From Rhizobium sp. SL86 (GTDB taxonomy: Bacteria > Pseudomonadota > Alphaproteobacteria > Rhizobiales > Rhizobiaceae), in NCBI RefSeq assembly GCF_026672545.1, contig NZ_JAPPRJ010000005.1, forward strand, positions 79,877 to 143,876: a stretch of 64,000 nt of DNA, in the 5' to 3' direction. The notes under the pieces were generated by a model. That model did not search any database, was not told the origin of the DNA, and saw nothing but the letters and a program-made list of their open reading frames with translations. Every line of letters begins with the position of its first letter. Position 1 is the stretch's first letter. Below, piece after piece: positions 42,975-51,727 of the stretch. Both the position numbers and the translations under genes were made by a program.

Positions 42975-43779
42975 ACCGCATTGATCCGCCACCTGACTGA
43001 CCGCGCCCGCCTGCCACCAGCGCACGGAAATCATCAATGGCCTGTTGTGGCGCCTTCGCGCACCAGGGGCCCCGGCTAGGCTCGATGCCGTTCAACGCCT
43101 TCAGACGCACCTGCATTTCGGCAGACTTCAAGGCGACAGCGGCGCAGTTGATCACCGGCGCATGACCGATCCGCAAGCCGTACTCGCCTCCGATCAAGAG
43201 ACCCGGCAGGACCCCCGCTGGCACCACCACGTCGGCACCGTCCTGCACCAGCGGTTCGGCGCAGGCGCGAAACGCGTCGAGCATGCGCGTTTTTGCCTCT
43301 TCGTCTCCCGCAAAACAGGCGGAAAAGTCAGACGGGTCCGCATTCAAACCCTTCACATGGCTGATCCGGCCGGCAAGGCCGTAGAGATCGCCCTGTTCGA
43401 GATGCATCGAGCGAAAGACGTCATCCAGCGTCACCAGTGCAATGCGGCGTCCCATCTGGGCGGCGAAATGCAGGGTCGCCTCGCCGGTCCCCACCACCGG
43501 AATCGATACAGCAGACTTCAACTCGTAGAGGCCGGGATCCTGGAAATGCCCCATCACCACGGCATCATAGCCCTGCAGTTCCGCTTGGATGCCGTTGTCG
43601 ATCGCAAGGATCGCGCATCGAAACTCGGAGAGCCGACCGAAGGAGCGGTCCGGCGGACTGATGCCATGCACGTCGACGGTCGTTCCTGGCTCCGCAATGG
43701 CGTTCAGATAGTCCGTCAGCCGCCTCATGTAGGAAGCGCTTGCCGTTTGATCGATGAAGCTCTGCCAGAAGATGCGCAT
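42973..43779 (-). CDS. Asp/Glu/hydantoin racemase superfamily protein
   Basis: 268 residues from ATG 43779 (MRIFWQSFIDQTAS). The family pattern is seen in VVMGHFQDPGLYELKSAVSIPVVGTGEAT and the C-terminal GADVVVPAGVLPGLL, but the two catalytic Cys of true racemases are not obvious: the first loop reads HFQDPGL and the second PAGVLPG. It could be a maleate isomerase/hydantoin-racemase-like or decarboxylase-like member. Upstream of GntR and probably transcribed into it. Confidence 0.75.
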   Translation of the reverse strand: MRIFWQSFIDQTASASYMRRLTDYLNAIAEPGTTVDVHGISPPDRSFGRLSEFRCAILAIDNGIQAELQGYDAVVMGHFQDPGLYELKSAVSIPVVGTGEATLHFAAQMGRRIALVTLDDVFRSMHLEQGDLYGLAGRISHVKGLNADPSDFSACFAGDEEAKTRMLDAFRACAEPLVQDGADVVVPAGVLPGLLIGGEYGLRIGHAPVINCAAVALKSAEMQVRLKALNGIEPSRGPWCAKAPQQAIDDFRALVAGGRGQSGGGSMR

Positions 43780-43904
43780 GGCCTGATATCCTTCCTGCGG
43801 GGTTGGCGTGCGGGCAAAGCCCGGTTTCAATCTAAAATTAAGGGATAAGGTTCACCGCTGGCTCGTGCTAGGGATCGCACTACGACAGTGAGAGGAAAGC
43901 CACC

Positions 43905-44444
43905 ATGACCAGCCCAGACAGCCCGACCGCTGAGTTCGACCCCGATGGCGCCGGCAAGGAAATGGCTCTGACAGATTTCGAATGGTCGCTCTGGCGCGTG
44001 TCGTCCGCCTTCCTGCGCTGGCAAAGCGAATGCGCTTCGGTTCTGGCGGGTGCCACGCTCAGCGGCCACGACACCGCGGTGCTGCACACGATCAAGTATC
44101 GCGACAGGCCCAAGGGTCTCTCGGAGATCTCCAGGCTGCTGGGACGAGACGACACGGCCAACGTGCAATACGCCATAAAGAAGCTGCTGGTGCTGAAGCT
44201 GATCGAACGGGTCAGCGGTCGTTCCCGCAAGGAGACGATCTATACCTTGTCGCAAAAGGGTCTGCAGTTGACCAAGGAGTATCGCCGTCTGCGCAAGGAG
44301 TTGCTGGTAACCTCGGTGGGCAAGCTGAAGGATGTGGAAGGAGCGCTGAAAGCGTCGGCCGAAATGCTCGAACTGCTCAGCAGTTTCTACGACACCGCAT
44401 CGCGCCGTGCTTCGACCAGTCATCAGGCCACCGCCAAGCCCTGA
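43905..44444 (+). CDS. MarR-family winged-helix regulator
   Basis: 179 residues with GAGAGGAAAG before ATG 43905. Winged helix: LSGHDTAVLHTIKYRDRPKGLSEISRLLGRDDTANVQYAIKKLLVLKLIERVSGRSRKETIYTLSQKG. Similar to the HpaR/winged-helix MarR group that controls aromatic-acid catabolism. Divergent from the racemase gene and convergent with the cyclase gene, ending one base before it. Confidence 0.85.
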   Translation: MTSPDSPTAEFDPDGAGKEMALTDFEWSLWRVSSAFLRWQSECASVLAGATLSGHDTAVLHTIKYRDRPKGLSEISRLLGRDDTANVQYAIKKLLVLKLIERVSGRSRKETIYTLSQKGLQLTKEYRRLRKELLVTSVGKLKDVEGALKASAEMLELLSSFYDTASRRASTSHQATAKP

Positions 44445-45242
44445 TCAGCCCCGTGGAACCAGCGCCAGAACCCTGAGCGGGCTGCCGGAGCCATGCAGGA
44501 TCTTCAGCGGCGCGGCGATGATCATCGTCCCGGTCGGCGGCAGGCGATCGAGATTCGTCAAGCATTGCAGCCCGTATCTGCCGGCACCGTGCAGGAAGTG
44601 GTGCGCGGGATAAGGCGGATGAAAATGGCCGCCCTGCCCCGCATCCGTGCCAATGGTTTCCGTCCCGAAGCCGATGATGTCGCGCTCCGCCACCAGCCAT
44701 TCCATGACCTCGGCATCGGGGCCGGGCGTATGAGCACCGTCCGCGGCCAGATTGGCATAGGCAGCGCCGGACCGCTTCGACCAGTCGGACCGCATTAGGA
44801 CCCAGGACCCGGCCGGAATGCGCCCGTGGGCGGCTTCCCAGCTCAGCACCTCCGCCTTGGTCAGCAGGAAATCGGCGTCGGCGGCCGCCGACCTCGAGCA
44901 ATCGATGACGCAAGCAGGCGCGATCATGTGCCTGGTCGGCAGGCAATCCACCGAGTTCAACGGCAGGTCGCGGCCGGTATACCAGTGGACCGGCGCGTCG
45001 AAATGCGTGCCTGTATGCTCACCGAAGGACAGGTTGTTCCAGTACCAGGCGGGCCCGGAACCGTCGTAATGGGATATGCGCTCAATGCGGACCGGAGCGG
45101 ATTGCCCCAGTTCCGGCGGCAGGACGATGGTGGGGAAATCCGGCGAAAGCGTCTGGGTGAGGTCGACAATCTCGACGGCTCCACCGACGAGTGCTTCCTG
45201 AAGCGCACAGAGAACGGGACTGGTCACGGGCTTTCCCTTCAC
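44445..45242 (-). CDS. Cyclase-family metal-dependent hydrolase (kynurenine formamidase/isatin hydrolase-like)
   Basis: 265 residues. Metal-binding HTGTHFDAP (residues 76-84; His76, His80, Asp82) and the C-terminal HFHPPYPAHHFLHGAGRYGLQCLTNLDRLP block define the cyclase family. Members open lactams or N-formyl amides with Mn or Zn. Start overlaps the DUF35-SDR stop by four bases. Last gene of the ligase-Ohr-thiolase operon; a ring- or lactone-opening step is likely. Confidence 0.88.
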   Translation of the reverse strand: MKGKPVTSPVLCALQEALVGGAVEIVDLTQTLSPDFPTIVLPPELGQSAPVRIERISHYDGSGPAWYWNNLSFGEHTGTHFDAPVHWYTGRDLPLNSVDCLPTRHMIAPACVIDCSRSAAADADFLLTKAEVLSWEAAHGRIPAGSWVLMRSDWSKRSGAAYANLAADGAHTPGPDAEVMEWLVAERDIIGFGTETIGTDAGQGGHFHPPYPAHHFLHGAGRYGLQCLTNLDRLPPTGTMIIAAPLKILHGSGSPLRVLALVPRG

Positions 45243-46489
45243 GGCCGTTCACGACCGAGTTCGCGCTCGACCGCTTTCGGGTTTGTCTTCAGACGCTGAT
45301 GTAGATCCTTGGCGACATCTCCGACATAGATGTCTTCCAGCCCGCGGCGGAGGCCGTCGACCACGGCATCGGCAATTGCCTTGTGAGCGACCTTGGGCTG
45401 CTGCAGCGGCTGGAACCATTCGCTCTCGGTCGGGCCGCTCAGTACATTGATGAGCCGTACGCCACCGGCGCCGAGTTCGGCCCGCAGCGCGTGGGAAAGC
45501 GCCAGGGCAGCGGCCTGCGTCGCGCCATAGGCGGCAAAGCCCGGGGAATGCGCCTCGGCATAGATCGACAGCAGGTTGACCCAGGCAGCAGCGCCGGCTG
45601 CGCCATCGGCACCCCGTGCGATCATGACGGGCGCGAGCGACTGGGCGAGACGCATCATGCCGAAGACGATCACCTCCATCGCATCCCGCGTCGGATTGAT
45701 CTGGCCGGAAGCAAGAATGCCGCCCGGCCGAACGAAGTCCGCGGTATTGATGACGATCTCGATCTTTGCCCCGTAATCGCGCGTGAAATCGGCAACCGAC
45801 GTCTCGCTCGTGACGTCGAGCGGCAGCAAGTTCACGCCTTCATGCCGTTCCAGAGCTTCCCGCCCCGCAAACGGCTTCCAGTCCTCCGGCACGCCCACGA
45901 AGATGTCCCCGGCGCCGGCTTCCCTCAATCGGGCAACGAGGCTGCCAGTGACCGGATGGCGGCCATCGGTGATCAACACGCGGCGGTGGCGAGGGTCGGC
46001 GGTCAGTTCACGCCACTGCGGGTCGTCGGCCATATCGAACTTTCCTTCGCGAGGCGCTGCAAAAAACACGGCCTGACCAGCCTTGTCGAGCTTCAGAAAC
46101 AACTGCACCGGAATTCCCGTCGTGCATGCGGCGTGAAGATGACACAGCGCGGTTGGCCCGCAATCGAATTGAACGAGGCCCACGCGCCAGGGGGCCCGCT
46201 CCCGGAAATAATTGTCCGCTGGCACTTCCGCGGCCGTCACCGACAGAACGAAGCCCGTATCCGGCGCGTCGGCAAGGATGAGATCGGCAGACAGGCAGTT
46301 TGGGCAGGCCTCGCGCACGGGATAGGCAAAGGCGCCGCAGCCACCACAGCGCTGCAGGGCGAAACGCCCTTCCGCAGCAGCCGCCGTCAGTTCGTGGGCG
46401 CGCCGGCTGCGGGCGGCCGGCGGAAGCAGCGGTTGCCGCGTACGGGCGAGCGGGTTTTTGCGCTGAGGCTTGCCGAAATGACCCGTCAT
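45239..46489 (-). CDS. Fusion: DUF35 OB-fold/zinc ribbon + degenerate short-chain dehydrogenase
   Basis: 416 residues. Residues 40-150: zinc ribbon CGGCGAFAYPVREACPNC (Cys48, 51, 62, 65) and an OB-fold (DUF35), the acyl-CoA-binding partner of thiolase-like proteins. Residues 165-416: SDR fold with RVLITDGRHPVTGSL, then NLLSIYAEAHSPGFAAYGATQ. The nucleotide loop is unusual (TDGRHPVTG rather than TGGxxGIG), and the catalytic YxxxK reads Y321-GAT-Q325, so Lys is replaced. ATGA overlaps couple it to the thiolase gene upstream and the cyclase gene downstream. An uncommon architecture; the SDR part may be structural. Confidence 0.82.
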   Translation of the reverse strand: MTGHFGKPQRKNPLARTRQPLLPPAARSRRAHELTAAAAEGRFALQRCGGCGAFAYPVREACPNCLSADLILADAPDTGFVLSVTAAEVPADNYFRERAPWRVGLVQFDCGPTALCHLHAACTTGIPVQLFLKLDKAGQAVFFAAPREGKFDMADDPQWRELTADPRHRRVLITDGRHPVTGSLVARLREAGAGDIFVGVPEDWKPFAGREALERHEGVNLLPLDVTSETSVADFTRDYGAKIEIVINTADFVRPGGILASGQINPTRDAMEVIVFGMMRLAQSLAPVMIARGADGAAGAAAWVNLLSIYAEAHSPGFAAYGATQAAALALSHALRAELGAGGVRLINVLSGPTESEWFQPLQQPKVAHKAIADAVVDGLRRGLEDIYVGDVAKDLHQRLKTNPKAVERELGRERP

Positions 46490-47664
46490 GCGCCGTCTCC
46501 CGCGATGATGATCGCGCCGGAGGCGAGGCCGCGGTCATAATTGATCATGCCGAAGCCGGAAGCGAGTGCCAGACGAGCCTTCGCCACCTGCGTCGGTCCC
46601 GCCGTTCCGATCACCTGGCGGATCGACTCAACGATGCCGAGATGCCCTCCCGCGGCACCGGCCTGCCCGACGGAAAGCTGCCCGCCGGACGTGTTGTGCG
46701 GGAAAGATCCCGAGATCGTGAGGTCATGCTGGCGAACAAAATCCGGCCCTTCCCCCTTGGCGCAGAAACCGAGATCCTCGAACTGCATCATGGAAATGAC
46801 GGGATAGTCGTCGTAGGTCTGGACGAGGTCGATGTCGCCGGGCGTCACCCCCGCCATTGCGTAAAGTTCATCGATGTCCAAGGCCCACCCGCCCCGTTCC
46901 TGCACGGCGTCCTCGGCAAAGGCATGGTGGCGCTCGATCGTCGACAGCAAACGCGCAAACGGCAGATGGAGGCTCCGCGCCATCTCTTCGCGCATGACCA
47001 GGAAGGCTTCGGCCCCTGCACAAGGCATGACGCAGTCAAACAGATGGATCGGCTCGGCAATGGCGCGCGCCGCCATGTAGGCCTCGAGGCTCAACGGCTT
47101 CTTCATCAAGGCATTGGGGTTCTTCAGCGCATTGTCCCGCTGAGCGACACATATCTTGCCAAAATCCTCGCGCGTGGCACCGAACTTGCGCATGTAGTTC
47201 CCCGCGATCAGCGCAAAGCTGACATTCGGACCACCGGAGCCGTAGGGATACACCGCATCCTGGGAAAAGCGGGAGAAGTTCTCAAGAGAATGGCGAAACG
47301 AGTCGACATGGTTCGTGTCGGCCCCGATGCATGCGACGATATCCGCGTCACCGGCCTGCACGGCCCGTGCGGCACGGCGCACCGACACCACGCCCGACAC
47401 GCCGCCCATGGGGACGAAGTCGATGAAACGCGGCGCAAGACCGAAATGCTGCGTCAGACCGATTGCCGTGTCTGGTGCCGTCGAAAAGCTTGCGACGGAC
47501 AAGCCGTCAAACGCGCGGTGGCTGATACCGGCACCGCCCGCAAGCGCGGCAAGCGCCCGACCGATCCACCACGCCGTGCTGTCGGTCGAGAAGCGGACAT
47601 ATGGGATTGTCACCGGCACTGCCAGGACCACCCCATCATAGGCCTGCCGCTTCCCCTGCACCAT
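46486..47664 (-). CDS. Thiolase-fold protein lacking the nucleophilic Cys (lipid-transfer/Ltp2-like)
   Basis: 392 residues. Thiolase halves are clear: RRAARAVQAGDADIVACIGAD, YMRKFGATREDFGKICVAQR, DCVMPCAGAEAFLV and SGGQLSVGQAGAAGGHLG. The nucleophile loop, usually ACASG, reads GGVSG (residues 87-91), and the C-terminal catalytic GHPxGA reads GQAGA (around residue 334). Both classical residues are absent. This matches non-thiolytic SCP-x/Ltp2-type members that work with a DUF35 partner as retro-aldolases. The DUF35 protein is the next gene, overlapping by four bases. Confidence 0.85.
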   Translation of the reverse strand: MVQGKRQAYDGVVLAVPVTIPYVRFSTDSTAWWIGRALAALAGGAGISHRAFDGLSVASFSTAPDTAIGLTQHFGLAPRFIDFVPMGGVSGVVSVRRAARAVQAGDADIVACIGADTNHVDSFRHSLENFSRFSQDAVYPYGSGGPNVSFALIAGNYMRKFGATREDFGKICVAQRDNALKNPNALMKKPLSLEAYMAARAIAEPIHLFDCVMPCAGAEAFLVMREEMARSLHLPFARLLSTIERHHAFAEDAVQERGGWALDIDELYAMAGVTPGDIDLVQTYDDYPVISMMQFEDLGFCAKGEGPDFVRQHDLTISGSFPHNTSGGQLSVGQAGAAGGHLGIVESIRQVIGTAGPTQVAKARLALASGFGMINYDRGLASGAIIIAGDGA

Positions 47665-47690
47665 GATCCGCCCCTTTTCGCAATCTGTGA

Positions 47691-48119
47691 TCAGATGACG
47701 GTCAGCTTGACGTCGATATTGCCGCGCGTCGCGTTCGAATAAGGGCAGCGCTCATGAGCCGCGGCGACGATATCTTTTGCCAATGGCGCGTCGATGCCCG
47801 GCAGCGAGACGGCCAGTTCCACAGCCAGCGCGTAACCCGCCGGGACCGGACCGATGCCGACGGTGGCGGACACGGCAGTGTCATCCGCAAGAGCGATCTT
47901 GCGGGTGCGAGCCACCAGTTTCACGGCGCCGAGGAAGCAGGCGGCATAGCCGGCTGCAAAGAGCTGCTCGGGATTGGTGCCATCGCCGCCCGGACCGCCC
48001 AAAGCTTTTGGCAGGCTGAGCGCCAGCGTGAAGCTGCCGTCAGGGCTTTGCGCACGACCGTCTCGTCCGCCGGTGGCCGTCATCCTGGTTTCGAAGAGAA
48101 TTTTTTCTGGCTGCAGCAT
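47691..48119 (-). CDS. ohr: Organic hydroperoxide resistance protein (Ohr/OsmC)
   Basis: 142 residues. Redox-active Cys61 (GYAACFLGA) and Cys125 (HERCPYSNATRGN) plus TNPEQLFAAG are the Ohr signatures. It reduces organic hydroperoxides with lipoyl partners. It sits between the acyl-CoA synthetase and thiolase genes (26 bases before the latter), so it may protect against peroxides or act on a pathway intermediate. No OhrR gene is adjacent. Confidence 0.93.
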   Translation of the reverse strand: MLQPEKILFETRMTATGGRDGRAQSPDGSFTLALSLPKALGGPGGDGTNPEQLFAAGYAACFLGAVKLVARTRKIALADDTAVSATVGIGPVPAGYALAVELAVSLPGIDAPLAKDIVAAAHERCPYSNATRGNIDVKLTVI

Positions 48120-48222
48120 TTCCGTCTCCTGTCAGGATTCTATCCCGTGATTTATCATTTAATTTCTTGCATTGATTGGCAAGAGCGTCCTCAGCCAAAC
48201 GTTGCGGCGTGCCGAATTTGCG

Positions 48223-49851
48223 TCAACTCAGTGACGTGTGCCGGAAGCCCGCCTTCCGCTCGCGAAGATCGATCGAAAGCCCGGCATCCACCAACCTCTG
48301 TGCTTCGCTGCGCAACACACCGCGCTGAACCTTCTGGGTGGAACTGACAGGCAGCTTTCCGGTGAAGGCCACATGGCCGGGCAGCTTGTGATAGGAGAGG
48401 CGCGCCGCCGCGTGGACAAGCAGAGCCATTGCCTGCTCTGTCTCGCGTCCCGGCTCGACCGGCAGCCTCGGCACGACGAAGGCAAAGACTTCCTCGCCCC
48501 GGATCTCGTCCGAAACCGGGGTGACCCCAACCACCTCCACATCGGGGTTTGCCATCAGGGCCGCCTCCACCTCCAGCACGGCAATATTTTCCCCGCTGCG
48601 GCGCACGATGCTCTTCATGCGGTCGAAGAAATAGAGAAGCCCATCCTCATCGGCATAGACAACATCGCCGGTATGAAACCAGCCGCCGGCCCAGGCCTCT
48701 TCGGTCGCCTGCTCATCGCCCAGATAGCCGGCGAAGAAACCACGCCGCGGATCCTTTGCCGAGGCGCGCACCCAGAGTTCGCCAGGCGTTCCCACGGCCA
48801 CGTCAGATCCCGTCTCGTCCACGATGCGAAACTCCATGCCCTCGCGCGGCCGGCCGATACAGCGTCGCCCCGCCTCATAGATATCACGCGCCGTGCTGGT
48901 CACGGCAGCGCCGCCGGTCTCCGTCATCGCCCATGCCTCGACGATCGGCAGGCCGTAGCGCTGTTCGAAGACCGTCTTATGCCGCGCGTCGACGCCGGGT
49001 CCGAGCATAAAGCGGGCCCTGTGGGCCCGCTCAGCCGGGTGTTCCGGCAGTTGCAGCAGGATCGCAGGAATGACGCCGAGGGCATGGACGATGGTGGCGC
49101 CGCTGTCGGCCACCGTTTGCCACCATTTTCTGGCACTGAAGCGGTCCAGGGGAACGATTGCACCGCCGACCACGATCATGCCGACGGTGGTGCAGCCCAG
49201 GGCATTCATGTGGAACAGCGGCAGCGGCGTCAGCGCCACCTCCCGATCCTCCTCCATGCTGGCGATCCCACCCTGAGTCACATACCACTTGGCGAGCTTC
49301 ATGAAGTAAGCGTTGGTGAGGATGCAGGCCTTGGGCTTTCCGGTGCTGCCGGAGGTGAACAGCAGTGCGCATTCATCTGCAGGCCTGCCACCCCCGGCGC
49401 TCCGTCTAGCAGATGCCGCCGGTATGCTTTCCCCCGGATGCATCGATGCGAAACCGTGCGGCGTGCCGGCCGTCACCAGTTCATCGAATTCCGGGTAGGC
49501 GACGATCAGTTCCGCCCGGGAAACCTCAATCTGGAAGGCGAGCTCATCCGGCCGCATATCCGGATTGATCGGGACGATGGAGGCGCCGATGGCATTCAGC
49601 GCCAGCCAGTGGACGAAGAAATCCGGCCGGTTCTGCAAGAGCAGCGCGACGCGCGAGCCATGGCCGTAGCCAGCCGCGACAAGCTGCACCCTCAGCGCCT
49701 CGATGAGGACCAGGACCTCACCATAGCTGTGACGGAACCCTTCTGGTGCATAAGGCAGGGCGGCACTGGCGGGCGCGACCAGGAATGGCAGTTCCGGTCG
49801 GGACACCGCTTTCCGTTCGAAGGCCAAAAATGGCGACGTCATCATCTGCAT
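48223..49851 (-). CDS. Acyl/aryl-CoA synthetase (AMP-binding)
   Basis: 542 residues from ATG 49851 (further Met at 49845 and 49842 are alternatives). P-loop LLFTSGSTGKPKACILTN, Y/GxTE-type motif EAWAMTETGG, hinge TGDVVYADEDGLLYFFDRMKSIVRRSGENI, and C-terminal catalytic Lys in SSTQKVQRG. Activates a carboxylate with ATP and CoA. Resembles crotonobetaine/carnitine-CoA ligase-like enzymes and the second synthetase at 57906, with which it shares long blocks (HWLALN, VPxNPD, RRSGENIA). First gene of the operon 49851-44445. Confidence 0.92.
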   Translation of the reverse strand: MQMMTSPFLAFERKAVSRPELPFLVAPASAALPYAPEGFRHSYGEVLVLIEALRVQLVAAGYGHGSRVALLLQNRPDFFVHWLALNAIGASIVPINPDMRPDELAFQIEVSRAELIVAYPEFDELVTAGTPHGFASMHPGESIPAASARRSAGGGRPADECALLFTSGSTGKPKACILTNAYFMKLAKWYVTQGGIASMEEDREVALTPLPLFHMNALGCTTVGMIVVGGAIVPLDRFSARKWWQTVADSGATIVHALGVIPAILLQLPEHPAERAHRARFMLGPGVDARHKTVFEQRYGLPIVEAWAMTETGGAAVTSTARDIYEAGRRCIGRPREGMEFRIVDETGSDVAVGTPGELWVRASAKDPRRGFFAGYLGDEQATEEAWAGGWFHTGDVVYADEDGLLYFFDRMKSIVRRSGENIAVLEVEAALMANPDVEVVGVTPVSDEIRGEEVFAFVVPRLPVEPGRETEQAMALLVHAAARLSYHKLPGHVAFTGKLPVSSTQKVQRGVLRSEAQRLVDAGLSIDLRERKAGFRHTSLS

Positions 49852-49870
49852 TCCCGCGCCCCTCATTTGC

Positions 49871-49888
49871 TTTAAACATAAACTATCT
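49871..49888. promoter_or_regulatory. Shared 18-bp operator motif, site 1
   Basis: TTTAAACATAAACTATCT between the synthetase (20 bases before its start) and the divergent LysR gene. Sixteen of eighteen positions or better match the site at 57512. Confidence 0.65.
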
Positions 49889-49953
49889 CGCGCTTGAACC
49901 CGAATCCAATTCAATTGTTTTGCCGGTCCAATCGCAATTTGCTATCAATCCGC

Positions 49954-50844
49954 ATGGAACCTAGACAACTTCAGTACTTCCGCGTGATTGCCGAAGAGGA
50001 GCATTTCGGGCGTGCCTCCTCGCGTTTGCAGATCGCCCAGCCGGCGCTCAGCCGGCAGATGAAGCTGCTGGAAGACGAAATCGGGGTGGCTCTCTTCGAG
50101 CGCCTTCCTCGCGGCATCCGGCTCACAACGGCAGGCCGTGTCTTTCTCGACCATTGTCGAGAAATCTCGTCCTCGATGACGCGCGCGGTAACGGCAACCC
50201 GGGCGACCGCCCTCGGCAGCATTGGCATCCTCAAGGTCGGCTTCATCGAAGTGGCTGCCTGGCAGGGTATTGTACCGGACAGCATAAGACGGTTTCGCGA
50301 CCGCTTTCCCGCAATCGAGCTCAGCCTCTCGGCCATGTCCTCGGCAAGGCAGTTGCAGTCTGTTCAGGACGGCAAGATTGATGCGGGCTTTGTCTACAAT
50401 GCCCATGCCGACCGCGACCTCGTGGCGCTGCCCCTTGCGCGACATTCCGTATTGCTTGCCCTCCCGGCCGGCCATCCCCTGGCCGAACAACCGGACATTT
50501 CCCTGGCTGATCTGCGCGACGAGGGATTCATCGGATTTCGGCGGCAGGCGAGCACCCGTTACTTCGATGATCTCGCTCAGGCCTTCGCCAAGGCCGGATT
50601 CGAGCCGCATATTCTGCAAGAATTGGACAGCGAGCCAGACATGCTGGCCCTGGTGAATGCCGGCGCCGGCCTTGCCTTCGTCAACGCCTGCCAACAGTGG
50701 CGCCCACCACCGGGCATCTCTTTCCGTCAGGTGCATGACCTTGCCGTTGATCTGGAGCTGTCACTGGTCCATCGCGCCAACAATGGAGCACCAGCCCTTC
50801 GTCACTTGGTATTGATCGTTCAGGAGGAAATCGGAAAGACCTGA
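49954..50844 (+). CDS. LysR-family transcription regulator
   Basis: 296 residues from ATG 49954 (MEPRQLQYFRVIAEEEHFGR). N-terminal helix-turn-helix EEHFGRASSRLQIAQPALSRQMKLLEDEIGVALFERLPRG; periplasmic-binding-like effector domain after residue 90. CatR/BenM-like in having a short C-terminal domain. Divergent from the CoA-synthetase operon and upstream of the aldolase operon, so it probably activates one of the two. Confidence 0.93.
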   Translation: MEPRQLQYFRVIAEEEHFGRASSRLQIAQPALSRQMKLLEDEIGVALFERLPRGIRLTTAGRVFLDHCREISSSMTRAVTATRATALGSIGILKVGFIEVAAWQGIVPDSIRRFRDRFPAIELSLSAMSSARQLQSVQDGKIDAGFVYNAHADRDLVALPLARHSVLLALPAGHPLAEQPDISLADLRDEGFIGFRRQASTRYFDDLAQAFAKAGFEPHILQELDSEPDMLALVNAGAGLAFVNACQQWRPPPGISFRQVHDLAVDLELSLVHRANNGAPALRHLVLIVQEEIGKT

Positions 50845-50874
50845 CGCGAGATCTGTTTTGCGCTTGCCGATGCA

Positions 50875-50892
50875 ATATATTTTATGCTTAAA
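50875..50892 (-). promoter_or_regulatory. Shared operator motif, site 2
   Basis: On the minus strand TTTAAGCATAAAATATAT, 65 bases before the aldolase gene. Matches the consensus at 15 of 18 or better. Confidence 0.6.
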
Positions 50893-50957
50893 ATTTTATC
50901 CTGGTATCGGCGCTAGCGCGATACCCTTCCCTCCATGGCAACCGGATCGAGATCAAC

Positions 50958-51716
50958 ATGAGCGGCTTTCGTCAAAAATGCATCGGCTTTGAGCGCGTCG
51001 TCGGCACCTTTTCCGCCATCCCCCATCCTGTCGCCATAGAAGTGACGGCGGCTGCAGGCCTCGATTTCCTGTGCATTGACTGGGAGCATTCGCAGATTGG
51101 CCGTGAGCGCATCGAGGACCTCGTCCGCGCCGCCGACGTGCACAAGGTGCCCGCCATGGTGCGCGTGCCCGGCCATACGCCGGAATGGATCGCATCGGTG
51201 CTGGATGCAGGCGCGGCCGGCGTCCTGGTGCCGCGTGTTTCCACCGCCGCCCAGGCACAGGCCGCCGTGATGGCAACCCGTTATCCTCCTGTCGGCGAAC
51301 GCGGTGTCGGCCCCGGCCGCGCCTCCGCCTATGGCTACCGGATACCGGACTACCTGAAAGCGGCAAACGAATCCCTGGTTCTGGCGATCCAGGTCGAGAC
51401 CGCCGAAGGGCTCGCCAACATCGAGGAGATCGTCAAGGTCGAGGGCGTCGATGTGATCTTCATCGGACCCGGTGACCTCTCCGTCTCTATCAATGCCATG
51501 GGGCCTGCCGGCGCAGAGAAGCTGAATGCCGCCATTGAGACGATCACGTCGACCGCCCGTGCCGCCGGAAAGGCGGTCGGCATCTTCCGCCCTTCTGCAG
51601 ACGATGTCGGGAAATGGGCAAATGCCGGCATCAGCTTCTTCATGCTGGCAAGCGACACCATGTTCCTGGGCGCGAGCCTGGCTGCCGGCGCAGCCGTCGC
51701 CCGCGCGGCGCAGTAA
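50958..51716 (+). CDS. HpcH/HpaI-family aldolase/citrate lyase-type protein
   Basis: 252 residues. Class II pyruvate-type aldolase barrel: LDFLCIDWEHSQIGRERIED, the Arg in MVRVPGHTPEWIASVLDAGAAGVLVPRV, ERGVGPGRASAYG, the metal Glu in AIQVETAEGLANIEEI and Asp in FIGPGDLSVS. Cleaves or forms 4-hydroxy-2-keto acids (4-hydroxy-2-oxoheptanedioate type). Eleven bases before the dehydrogenase. Confidence 0.92.
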   Translation: MSGFRQKCIGFERVVGTFSAIPHPVAIEVTAAAGLDFLCIDWEHSQIGRERIEDLVRAADVHKVPAMVRVPGHTPEWIASVLDAGAAGVLVPRVSTAAQAQAAVMATRYPPVGERGVGPGRASAYGYRIPDYLKAANESLVLAIQVETAEGLANIEEIVKVEGVDVIFIGPGDLSVSINAMGPAGAEKLNAAIETITSTARAAGKAVGIFRPSADDVGKWANAGISFFMLASDTMFLGASLAAGAAVARAAQ

Positions 51717-51727
51717 GGAAGCCCGGG

